A stretch of 64,000 bases of DNA from Cardiocondyla obscurior (taxonomy: Eukaryota > Arthropoda > Insecta > Hymenoptera > Formicidae): assembly GCF_019399895.1 (NCBI RefSeq), contig NC_091866.1, positions 9,727,308-9,791,307 of the forward strand, written 5' to 3'. The notes below the pieces were generated by a model, which made no database searches, was not told where the DNA came from, and saw nothing but the letters and a program-made list of their open reading frames with translations. The translations under genes were made by a program, and so were the position numbers. This document shows, piece by piece, positions 53,181 to 64,000 of this stretch (positions are counted from its first letter, which is position 1; each line of letters opens with the position of its first letter).

Positions 53181-54630
53181 CCTTTTAAAATATTTTATTC
53201 AACCACGCGACGCGTCTCGCGGGTCTTTCGACGCATGTAAAAAGAGTTAATAACGCGTGCTCGCGATGGAGAAAAAGAGATCCTTCACATTCTCGAGAGG
53301 TTAAGTATCGTCGATAACAAATTTCCGAGTTCTTAGCTAAATGCGTGCTAGTGCGTCGAAGGCGTTTAAAAAGAATTCAATATCTACCTCGGTCGTAAAA
53401 CATTTATAGCGAAGCTGCCACGGCGAATACGTAGGGGAAGAGTGCGAAAAATGTTTTATTGGCCGCTTTATCGAAAAATGGCAGGATCGGGGAGTGTGTC
53501 ATCTGTACGCGAAGGAGTTTACGTTGAGGAAAAAAAAAAAAAAAAAATAAATGATAAGTTTACGGTTTGCCTCGGCGGGGGAAAACTTTTCGGGGAAACA
53601 ATGACCGGTTAAAACGCCATAACGTACGTGGCCGTGTTACATAGGGACTTTCCGGGGCATGAGCCCTTGCTACTCTCCGCCAACATTTTCCGCCAGCTTT
53701 ATTATACGCGCGGTACAATCTCCGGTGTGATAAAAATGAAGGAGGGAGAAAGAAAGAGAGAGAGAGAGAATGTGGGAAAAGTTTGATAAAAATACGCATG
53801 AATAAAAACGACAAAGCGCTGCTTATCCGCGGCGAAGACAAAAATTCGCGTATATCATTATGTTAAATTCGCACGGTGGGTTAAATGTGGGAGAACTTGA
53901 AGGATTGATCCTGAATTTTCGATATAAATAAAAAATTCTGATGCTTTAATCTCGCAACTCGAACCGGGGACAATTTCCCACCTGGTGTAAAGAAACATAT
54001 TCGTTGTCAATATCGTTACAAACGACAAATGTTTATTAAGCTTTCCCCCATCGGTTGTTTCCGATGTAAACGTACGGGCCAATATATTCGTACGTTGATT
54101 AGACATGCATCCCATGCGCGTATTTGAACGAAATTTTTCATGCTTCGTGATCAACGGAAAAAAAAAAGAAACAAAAAAAATAAATGAAAGCAAGAAAAAA
54201 AAAAATTGAATGATTGCGTCGAACTTAATATCTCGAGTTTAATAAAGAATCGAAGGGCGCCGTTATGTATTTCCGTATTTATTTTTACGTGCGATATATA
54301 GACGTCGATAGGCGGGAAAAAAGGCACGTACAACGTTTAACTTCGCCCAACGTATGCATTGGATAATGACTTGAGGCAGTGGTGCCTCGTTCTCGTCTCG
54401 GGACGGAAAATTTTCTACCATCTTGCTCGTATACGCCGTACAATTCCCGAGACGAGAGTGGTTTGCTGCTGGCTGCAGGAGCGCGGGGAATTCGATGAGA
54501 ATATACATAAATAAAGCAAACGGAATTTCCGTCAAGAATGCCAGACTCTCTCATCGGGATAGTTTAATACTTTATTTTAAATCAAGTTACAATTGATGCT
54601 CTTTCGTTATACATATATCTCTCTTTCTTT

Positions 54631-54683
54631 TTTTTTTTTGTATAAAAAAAAAGCACATTTTTTTTATACAAAAAAAAGCACAT
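54631..54683. repeat. Two-copy 27-bp tandem repeat
   Basis: Two consecutive units of the form T9-(G)TATA(C)-A8-GCACAT at 54631-54657 and 54658-54683. Each unit is itself near-palindromic (T-run, TATA, A-run). Confidence 0.75.
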
Positions 54684-57600
54684 TTTACATTTCTTTATAA
54701 AATAATCAAATATTGATAAGCGATAAATTTCATTTATTTTTAGTAAAAATACAATTCTCTAAACAAGATATTTATTTTATATACTGTATATCGCTTTGTT
54801 TAATTTTTTTTTTTTTTTTAATCAACTTCAATCGCGACTTCTATCGAAAGTGTGACAATATTCTATCTTTTTTTTTTTTTCACACCATTGGGCAAAACGT
54901 ACGGTAGAATTTGATCGACGTGGATACACTGGAAGAACGTAAATACGTCGTAGAAACCGATTTGATTTAAGTAAACTGAGTTGCAATAACAAGAGGCAAA
55001 CACGGAACGAATGTCCAATTGCATCGTGTCGTGATACGTCGCGCATCGAGCGGTTTACTTGGGACGACAGTCGTAATGTGTCGAGGAAAAGGGTCGCGCA
55101 CATCTCGCGCGCGAGAAATGTAATAGTTGCCGTCATATACGCCCGTTATTTCACGATGATTTACGGTTCGACAGCGATGGCGATAGCAAACGCGCGAGTA
55201 TTTGGACGCATATGCCTGCCCCGTGTACGTTCGTGGAATTATTACGATAGATACCTCTACTAGCACCGTGCATTCCACGCTTCGATGAATACAGCTGGGC
55301 GCCGCGCGCTTTCGAAGCGCGGTACCGGATGCCCGGGATATAACGCCTTCGTTTGTAACACCGTAAAAAAGAATGCGTTACAGCGGTTCGAGGGAGGAAT
55401 CTGAAATCGACGAAACGCGCGATATAAATGCACTTTTTCAATAACATCGAACCACGCGACCTCTTGATCCTATTTAGCCGTTCTACGTCAAGTAATTTAA
55501 CGCTTTTAGAAATGCCCCGGAAAGACGTTTTTCATCTGTTATCTTTCACCTGCCAGCTCCGAACTTAAATAGTCCCGTAACGCGATTACGTGCTGCTAAC
55601 CCCCTAGCCCGATTTTGTCCTGGCGACAAATACGCTGGCAAGGATTTCAAAACGCGGCGTTATTAAATCCGACGCTCTAATATTAATTTACCGCCGCGGA
55701 GTAACGCGGATAAAAATGTAATCAAATGCAGCTACATTTCGGGAATGTTTCCGAAAGGCGGAAAAGAAATGCTGCGTAACTACGGGATTACGTCGATGCC
55801 GGCCGGGATCGGTTTTCTCCGTCAAAGTGACTTGAGCAGTAGAATTTTTTTAATTATCATGTGTTTTCACGGTGGAAAGATGTAAAAGAAAAAAACGAAA
55901 AAGGAAAACGGCGACTAGCATTCGGCCGGAGAATGCAGCAGCGTCGTCGTTGTGCTCACGGTATTTTTTTTTTTTTTTATTCTCCCTCTTCCCCCGGAAA
56001 CAGCGACGAATAAAAGTCAAGCGTGGAAAAATATTCGCGTGAACGCCTGGCGGTGTAGGGTGTCAAAGGGTCTCGATTTCCATCGACGGCAGTCAGAAGG
56101 TCCGGTTTACAGTACGGCGCCGGCATCGGAACGGCGGATGGAACGGGGGCTGCGAAACAGGAGAGGCGACTAACGTACGCGGGTAACTACAGAATTCCTG
56201 GTACCTTGGCTGTAACGCGCGGCAACGGAATTCCGGGCCCTTTCCCGCAAGCGAGAGCCGTTCCGCTTCTTCCCCCCCCCTCCCCGCAGGGGGTGGTAGG
56301 ACGGGTAAACTTTTAATACGGAATTCCTCACGCGACGATGCCGGGGCCGCGCCAATGGCCGTAAGTGAGATTCTTGCGCGACGCAAATGGACAGGGGATT
56401 AACTCGCCCGCGTTTGTACCGCGTATCCCGACCGCACGCGGGAATTACCGCGCGCGGAATAAACACGCCTCTAAATTGGCCTGTACGGTTTAATTGTTTC
56501 GACGTTTGCATACGCCCGCCTTTGATATATCCAAACGCGCGGAGTGCATATAGATTATACCTATCGAAAAGCATTAACGTCCGCGCGGGACACATTTGGT
56601 GTCTAATAGAACGTGCAGGGTGGTTCATGAAAAAGTACAATGCGTAAATTTTTCGCTGTATAATATTGATTACATTATTTTTTATTTATTATTAATATAT
56701 TTCTTAATATTCTACATATTTTATACGGATCGAGGAATCACGGCGCTTGTTATCTCTGATTGTTAATTACTGTATACTCTTGTTATCTATTAATTAAAAA
56801 GATACGACTGTTCAATGAAGACTCATCTTATCGTTCGGTTGAATGATAAAGCTTTGATAGAGAATTTTATTGTAACTTAAGATTCGTGGCTGCGCTAAGA
56901 CGTTGAAAGTACTGAGCATCAGCATTGAGCGCGGAGAAAAATTGACTTCGCGATCACCATCGTACGACCGGTACCACGGCAGTAAACAATTACTGCGGCT
57001 GCGAAAAACTCTCAGGGGAAATACGGCGCGCTCGTGTTGTCGTGACGAACGGCCGTATATAAAAAAAAAAGGGAGAAAAAAAATGAGAGAGGAAGGAAAG
57101 AACTACGGAAACGTATAATGGGCGATACGCTAGCGGGATGCGCATTCACACAAGTCTTTCATAAAAAAAAATATACGCGTACTAATTATTTCATTTCTTG
57201 CGTCGGAAATATCACTGAAAAGAGTCGAATTAGAACACAGCGATCTTTATTGGCCCTTTCATAATGTAACCCTTTTTTCCCCCGTCGCAGCTTGCGCTCC
57301 TGTCCCTCCCTGGTGTTAATTAAAAATTCATAAAAGTATCGCACAAAATCCGCGGTCAAAATGGCCCAGTCGTTCTAACGTCGCGAACTAAATATCGCCT
57401 ACGGTGCGACAAAGCGAATAAATATTTTAAGCCGAGCGATCGATATTTTTTTTTTTTTTTTAACGTGAGTGGCGATCGGCGCTTTAATCGCGATCAGAAA
57501 CACCGGGAAAAAATCGGGAGATGTGCAGCTCGAGGAGATATGAAGAATCACCGATATAGTGAACCGGAGCGGGTGGAAGGGGAGGGAGAGGGGAAGGTAC

Positions 57601-60600
57601 ACCCACAGCGTAAATGCAAAGGGGCATGGGCCGTGCATTATCAATACTATACCGGTATTCCGGGCAGAGTTACGGCGCAGGACCTATATATATACATAAC
57701 CCAGTCTATTTCCGAGTACAAGGCCTCTGGGAGATGACCGCTCGGTTGGCCCCCAACCTCGTGGAACCGGATGGCCGGCCGCGAACCCAGCTCTCGCATC
57801 CGGTTGAGCCGGTCTCCTACCGATAAGCCGCGCGCCAAATTCACCCTGCCATTTTCTATCAGTAACTGCCCGAATGAATTTAAGCAAACTGCGTCTCGGT
57901 ACGGTGCACTTCTAATAACGTGAGCGCAGGGTGGAGAGGACGCGAATCGATACGTGAAGCGTGTTCGGGCTTGAAACGTGGAAGCTGGTTGAAGGGACGA
58001 AGAGTCGATTCCTCCAGCGTTAATTAATTTTGGCCCCGGTGTAACTGATTTTTGTCGCTCTCCGGAAATAAAACTGAAATATCGATTGAGAGAAAAATTG
58101 AAGAGAGCAAATATAGATCCGACTTTGCTGTTTCTCAAATTTTTTTTCCTTTGTTTTTTTTTTTGCACAGCAAAAATTATTCCGTTTTACCGCGATTTAT
58201 TATCATCTATTACGCTCTTTTAAGAAAATGATTCTTCGTCTCCTAAACGTAATTACGGTAATGGAGAAAAACGCGCGACGATCTTATTAAATTCCGGAGG
58301 AACTCGATAAAAAAAAAAAAAGTATAGGGATTTTCCGGGTAAATAAAATATCAAACTGAAGTAACGTTCTGGCGCAACACATGTAGCTGAGAGACAGAGT
58401 CCACGTCAAACAATCTCGATATTGACACAGTCCTTTCCTGCTTCTTGCACTTTGACGAGCCGGAAGCAGTATACCGGCTTGCCAAAGGAACGTCCGTCGC
58501 TGACATGCTACCATATAACAGGATTATCATTTTGCCGTACGCGCGAGAGTAAGCTAGTGCATTGCGCCGCAGCTCCTGTTACCCCCGAGGTGAAAACGGC
58601 GGCGAAAACAAAGGGGGTTTTCGACGCCGAACTTGGAATGGAAGGAAGGTACTATAATCGAGACACATCTTAATGCCCTCGGAGAAAGAGCGAGACGAGA
58701 AAGGGGGCCGGTAGAAAGACGAAGAAAGTAGAAGCATTTACTTGCACCAAACGCAGAATTATTTCCGCGTCGTTGCGAATATCATCGCGAGCACGTTTTA
58801 CGCGATCGCTCCGTCCTACAGGAACTCCGTCTTCCTTGGAGCGCGGTAATTACGTCTCGGCGAAGTACGAAAACCGCGAAATAGCCTATTTGACTGCAGT
58901 AGCAGAGAGCCACGAGGCGAACCGAAATGGTGATGAAAAGCGGGCAGGACCGCGCGGGTAAAGGACGGGCGGAGAATGCACAGGAGTTGTGAAAAAAAAA
59001 AAATATAAAAAAAAATAAAAATCATCGCGCGATTTATATCGCGTACAGATGTGAGCGCGAACGTAAAGGTGGACGTGTCTAGAATTTTTTTTTTTTTTTC
59101 CTAGATTACGAAAAGGGCAAAACGCGTGGAATACGGCCGCGGATCTTTTGATAGCGCAGACACAACGTGAAATCGTAGAACTTTATAGCCGTCAAAATGC
59201 CGCTGCCGGTGTGCCGTAAATTCGCTGTGAAATAAAATAATTTTTATTCTATAGCGGCGCTCCGTTACGCAATCATCTCGGAGATAATTTTATAAATTAC
59301 TAATATGCACGTAAAATAAATTCTGCGTAAAGTATTTTTAACTGACTTAGAAATTTTTATGTCAGCCGAACGGCCGAATTTTTCCTCTTTTATTACATCA
59401 TTTCTCTTCGGCGTGTGATTTTCAGACACGACGTTCATAAAACGCATCGCGACATTAACACACGCATTGTCGAGTCTCATTAAAAGGATAATCCTTCCGG
59501 CGCCGGCTGCACTTGGCTGCAATTCGTGCAAACATGTTTACTCACATCGCATAATTTACATTTTAATTACTCACTGCCGAGACAAGTATCGCGAGTTTAT
59601 ATGACGCACGGTCTAAAATGAATTTTCCGACGTGGACTCGCGAATAGACATCCAATTAAATCACTTTAAAAAAAAAAAAAAAAAAGAAAAAATAGGTGTA
59701 ATTTCTAATCTCGCTGTTTCATATGCATGTAATTTATGAAAAAAAAATGTATAATTCCTACAACTCACTTAACGGATAAAAAATACATTAATTTTAATTA
59801 AATTAATTTTTTAATTGATAATTCTTTAATATTTATATTAAAATAAAAATGATAAAAATATGTGTGCCTCAGATTTGGCATTAATATTTCTAAGTCCCTC
59901 GGAAACTGATGTTAGAAGATTAATAATATCCGATAGATACCGTGCCGTATTTCGCGTCATTCCGAAATGATGACTGAAAGGAGAAAAATAGCGCCTTCTT
60001 CGGGAGCGTATACGCGACAGTGCGCCAAAGAAATTACGCGAAATTCCGGAGAAATGGAATTTCATCCGTTCCAATCGAAAGAACCCGTATCCGAGGATCC
60101 GTTTTTCTTTCGGGAAAACCACGACGCAGAACGTGACAAAAGAGGAGACTCCGCGAGTGATCAGTCGTAAAATTCGCGTCGGGATGACGTTCTCGGCTGA
60201 GCTGGCCCGAAATTGTGCGGACGAAATTGCGCATTCGCTGCTACTCGGCGAAAGCCAACGACCAAATCCGAGACGTTGTCGAAACGAGCGATTGGTATTT
60301 ATGTCCACTTCCTTTATGCATTAGGTAGTGCTTCTCTCTCATTTCGCTACGTACTTTTTGCGCAATAAAATGAGAATTTGATATAATTCATAAAATATCT
60401 ATTATTCATTCGGTTTATTCTAAGATTCACCTGAAGTCGTCATTGCAATCTATTTAGTTACGTGCATTGGAATATAATTTATTACTGTAATATTATATAT
60501 CCAGCTCGGTCCCTCAGTACGTATTTAAATAATATATGCATCTAATGTGTTTTACGTGTACACATATCGAATATAGTATAGTGCACATTCTTCGCAATGG

Positions 60601-61096
60601 TTTCGAAAATTATATCAGACAAATATGGATATCACTTAATTTTTTTTAATGATTTTAATTATATAAATAATTGAATCAACATTTTAATTTTAATATAACT
60701 ACTTAGAACCGTTTCTCTCGAAAAGGAATTAAATATTATTTAGCATTTAATTGACTTTTATGAATATTTAGCCGCTTATAAATTTTCATTACAAATACTT
60801 AATTAGAAAATTAATCCATTAGTCGCAAAGTGATAAATGCGATTCGGAACGCTTCTTGCACGCGGCCTTCATGCAAAAGAAAGTGCACGATGCGTCGAAT
60901 TATGGGTATAGTTATCGTGTACTCGCGAGGGTTACAGGAGAAAGGCAGACAGCACGATTAGTCGTACTTCCGGCTCTGGGAAACGCGAAACTTCGGCGTG
61001 CGCGCCAAAGTTCGTGTAGTTCGTGCTCGCAGCGGCACTAATGGAATGGTATTTACAAACGCGAACAAACACTCCTATCAATTACAAAACGATTCT

Positions 61097-61138
61097 CGTC
61101 CTGCAGGCGCCCAAAGCGCCTACCGGCTCTGCAGGACG
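61097..61138. repeat. Compound GC-rich hairpin
   Basis: CGTCCTGCAG at 61097-61106 pairs with CTGCAGGACG at 61129-61138. Inside, AGGCGC (61105-61110) can pair with GCGCCT (61116-61121) around a CCAAA loop. It forms a stable stem-loop in DNA or RNA. Confidence 0.7.
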
Positions 61139-61686
61139 ACCCCCGTCGTCGCGACGTCGCACGGCGTTCCGTTTCTCCTCCCCTCGCCTCCCACCGCCCA
61201 CAACTGTCCTGAACTTTTGATCACCCGCATCCCCGTGCAATCTAGAGGAGAATCGCGGTCGTCCCCGTCCCTTCCCCTCTGGTCCCTTCTCTCTCCCCCC
61301 TGTTAGACTCCGCAAATATTTGACACTCAAAATCCAATGAGGAAAAAGACGGCGAAGTTACGATCCGCCGCGAATCACGAAGAGACGATTCCTCCGCCGT
61401 TGTGAAATCGAATCGCGGGCGAGTGGATGCGGTAAATTAATGTAGAAAAGTGAAAGAAGACTGTGAAAGAATCCGACGTGCGCGATTGCAGGGAGCAGGT
61501 GCTATCCGTAGAAAATAAGTCACAGTTGGAAAATGGATTAGGAAGATAGATTAAAAGCTTTTTTTTTTTTTTATTTTTTTATTTTTTTTTTCTTCTGCTT
61601 ATATCATTTCCCGTATCCAGCAGTTAATAGAAAAATAGTTTATTTTCTGGCATATCTACATTAATATTTTCTTTCTTATGTTACAG

Positions 61687-61733
61687 TCACCGGCAGAAAT
61701 CTATACCTCCGCTGAAGCTCATGCAGCAGATTG
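61687..61733 (+). ncRNA. 47-nt microexon C, copy of the exon at 36.6 kb
   Basis: It starts TCACCGGCAGAA and ends GCAGATTG, with TTACAG before and GTAAGTCGCATAATTT after, as in the 42-nt copy 25 kb upstream. The shared upstream intron text (TCTACATTAATATTTT, then a pyrimidine run) shows that exon and flanks were duplicated together. Its length is not a multiple of three. It is likely an alternative leader or lncRNA exon. Confidence 0.45.
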
Positions 61734-62272
61734 GTAAGTCGCATAATTTCTTTTCTTTTCACAGTTTGTAATTAGTCTTTTAAAAAATATTTTTTTTCTA
61801 GTCTTGAAAAATCGGTGTTAAGAATGAAATCGTTTTTACTGTTCCCTCTCATTACGAAATATTGTTACCGCTTTTTTGCGAACGCCGATTGACTTTTTTT
61901 CTCTCAGCTTGCTTCACGCCAATATTATTACATGTGATTTTTTTTAAGAAATATAAATTTTTGCAAAACAGAAAAATATTCGGATTATTAGATTATTTTT
62001 GGGGCTTGCTCGGACAGCAGTTTTGTAACGACAGCGATTTGGTGGCTCGACAGTAACGATTGCTCTCGCAACGGCGAAAAAACAACTCGCGTATTTATTT
62101 TCGTGGAACGCCTTTAGCTGGCAGAGCGCATAAAAAAAACGTAAACAGATCGACTGAGAGTCGAGCTCGGCGCTTCCGAGAATTTCGCGCGACGATCGGG
62201 GACCTGTCGACTGTCTCGCTTTCTCCACGGTTGCCTCGTTTCTTCCAAGGGCCGAAATATCTAACGGTCACT

Positions 62273-62307
62273 TCAGTCTAGTCGCGGAGCCTCGGGCGTG
62301 AAGACGC
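62273..62307 (+). promoter_or_regulatory. TATA-less Inr + DPE promoter
   Basis: TCAGTC at 62273-62278 matches the arthropod initiator, with A(+1) at 62275. AGACGC at 62302-62307 starts at exactly +28 and matches the downstream promoter element at five of six positions. No TATA box is seen at -30. The following CpG-rich sequence supports a start site here. Confidence 0.45.
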
Positions 62308-63170
62308 GTTGCTAATCGCTCCGCGACTACGCGTATTTTCGTCCGCGGGTAGGAAAGAATCGCGTACGAATAAGTGTCGACGTCGTCGACTCGGTAACGA
62401 ACGATCATTTTTCGTACTCCTCTGATATTCCACTCATCGTTCTGTGCTTCGTTTCCAGCGACGAAAAAGTGCTTCGGTACGGCGAGGTTACGTAGCGCAC
62501 GGAGCGCGCGAAGCGTCCAACGTGAATTTGCGCCGCGTCCGACGTTGCCAACCTGCTTCACTCGCCATCTTCTTCAACGACGTTCAAGGAATTCCGGCAA
62601 CCGCCATGCTGAGAGTGTGAGATCTGCACCTCGACCGTCTTCTTCGTCGCGACTGGGACTCTCAACTCGTTCGGAACAAGAGATTTTTGAGGAATATCGC
62701 GGCTCTTCTCATTCGCCACTTAACGCAAATTCTCGGTGCCGTTCGACCCGCCGACGACAATCGACCGAAGAATCACAATGACTCTTGGACGTCGCTTAAC
62801 ATCGCAGCCAGTTTTTTTGTCTCGAGATCTGAGGACGATTCGGGTAAAGACTCGGCGGAAGTAATAACGCCGCGAATGTCGAGAGTGATAATTAATACAA
62901 TAAATGGTCGTTCGTCGCGTTTCTTAATTTTAATCGCAAAAAATCGCCGCGATAAATCAATGTTGTTCTTTCAGTCGTTCGTCTCTCGAGTGATAGTGTC
63001 AGTGATTATAAAACAAAAGCAGAGCAATGTAATATAGTGCTGAATGATTTAAAGTGCAACAAGATGTCAGGATAATCAAGAATACTGCCACAGAAAGAAG
63101 GAAGGAAGGAAGGAAGGAAGGACGGAAGGACGAAAAATACCTTGACCTAACCTAGCCGGAAAATAAAAAT
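62275..63170 (+). other. Possible 5' leader exon of a gene leaving the window
   Basis: From the Inr/DPE site a CpG-rich stretch of about 0.9 kb runs to a consensus GTGAGT donor at 63171, beyond which the sequence turns sharply AT-rich, as at an exon/intron border. Short frames inside (62545-62781, 62687-63037) have no domain, so it is probably mostly untranslated. The last bases read AAAAAT|GTGAGT, so a start codon split across the junction (AT|G) is possible. A GGAA microsatellite lies near its end. An internal 3' splice site near 62974 is an alternative exon start. Confidence 0.35.
63092..63131. repeat. (GGAA)n microsatellite
   Basis: Imperfect GGAA/GAAG units with two GGAC variants, just before the putative GTGAGT donor at 63171, hence possibly transcribed. 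Confidence 0.85.
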
Positions 63171-64000
63171 GTGAGTACAATTAATATAATTAACTAACGT
63201 CCGAATGCAATGCTCGCGAAGCACGCGCTCGTAATAATCTCTATAAAAAAAATATAAATAAAAAAATGATACGCGTTGTGATAACTTAAAAATGATACGA
63301 AAATAAAATAAAAATAAAATAACAGCTGCAACATTTATATTTGTATTAATAGAAATTTTTTTTTTAAAGCCACATATATTGAAAAACAAGTAATTTAAAA
63401 AAACTTTTTTTTTTTTGTTAACTTTCGACTTTCGTACGTAATAAATTAGAAACATGTAACAATATCTTTATTTTCGTGTTAAAAAAATTGATATTTTTCT
63501 GGAAATGCCTCGAGTTAAAAAACGTGTCCTGGAAAAAAAAAATAATAATTTGGAAAAAGCAAACGGCAGAATAATTGTTTTTTTAGAAAATAGAAAAATG
63601 TAAAATGTAGTTTTTTATTATACCTTTAAAATCGAAACTTTAAAATTGGAGGTTTTTTTTTAAATATAATAAAGTCAAATTATCACGCACTGTAATAATC
63701 AAATATCAATTTATTTGTGCCGTAAAACATATACAATATGTATACATTTAATATTATTAATTAAAATAATTCAATATTACTTTCTAAATAAAATTAACAA
63801 ATAAAAAATGAGATTATCTAGAACCGATTGTATCTGTTCATATATATATGCGTTTGTTCTTGCAAAATAATTATCTAAACTGGCGAAAATATCTTTGACG
63901 TATTTTATACTTTGAACGCGAGCCACGGCGCGGCGTGAAAATATATTTCGATTAAGAAGACGTGACGAGATAGCACGCACGCTTCTTCGTCTCGGATCGC
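63171..64000. other. AT-rich right edge, possible intron
   Basis: No gene seen. AT-rich with many A/T runs, starting at the GTGAGT donor; probably the first part of a large intron if the 62.3-63.2 kb leader exon is real. The last 100 bases become CpG-rich again. Confidence 0.4.

Larger units (their letters stand above)
53181..61686. other. Gene-poor, partly CpG-rich region
   Basis: No gene supported. Open frames are numerous on both strands in CpG-rich parts (55-58.8 kb), as expected from few stop codons, and none shows a domain. Contents include a GA-rich run near 53748-53769, a tandem poly(T)/poly(A) repeat at 54631, a 9-bp inverted repeat (AACCGGATG) at 57766-57806 and a compound hairpin at 61097-61138. 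Confidence 0.5.

Noticed and set aside
53752..53769. GA-rich run considered as a GAGA-factor element
   Set aside because: Simple repeat with no promoter elements or gene nearby to support a regulatory reading.
57766..57806. 9-bp inverted repeat AACCGGATG..CATCCGGTT
   Set aside because: Short arms and a loop over 20 nt in GC-rich DNA; could easily arise by chance, so not treated as a functional element.

Overview
This is a eukaryotic, almost certainly insect, genomic window. Genes are split by small GT-AG introns, there are many poly(A)/poly(T) tracts and microsatellites, there is no operon structure, and the only clear proteins are insect-type: a membrane UDP-glycosyltransferase and two secreted S1A trypsin-like proteases. 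AT-rich stretches alternate with CpG-rich stretches with no visible CpG depletion. Together with the insect-style UGT signature this fits Hymenoptera, most likely an ant. The species is inference; no marker in the window proves it.

Layout. 1-16.3 kb: no supportable gene, only simple repeats and shadow ORFs. 16.34-18.7 kb (+): complete five-exon UGT gene (529 aa) with a TATA-like box. 18.7-29.4 kb: gene-poor; it holds an orphan coding-like tail just after the UGT, a possible Tc1/mariner end, a long TA microsatellite and a (CG)n run. 29.43-32.06 kb (+): complete five-exon trypsin-like gene (253 aa) with a strong TATA box. 34.76-35.09 kb (+): candidate two-exon secreted micropeptide (31 aa). 36.3-36.6 kb (+): two well-spliced exons that look non-coding; the second recurs, diverged, at 61.7 kb. 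40.20-41.93 kb (-): second complete trypsin-like gene (six exons, 245 aa), convergent with the first. 42-61 kb: mostly intergenic or intronic, with a diverged tandem duplication (45 kb), a miRNA/MITE-like hairpin (51.5 kb) and a 0.66-kb foldback element (52.5-53.2 kb). 62.27-63.17 kb (+): Inr+DPE promoter and a possible long 5' leader exon ending in a GTGAGT donor, so a larger gene probably continues past the right edge.

Functionally, the proteases would be secreted zymogens activated at an Arg|Ile bond with Lys/Arg specificity (digestive or hemolymph). The UGT would be an ER-membrane conjugating enzyme for xenobiotics or endobiotics. The two proteases share three intron positions and so are paralogs; nothing links the UGT to them beyond proximity. 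I found no prokaryote-style system, CRISPR array, tRNA, rRNA or intact transposase. The most unusual items are the recurrent 42/47-nt exon, the foldback element, the hairpin at 51.5 kb and the micropeptide candidate.
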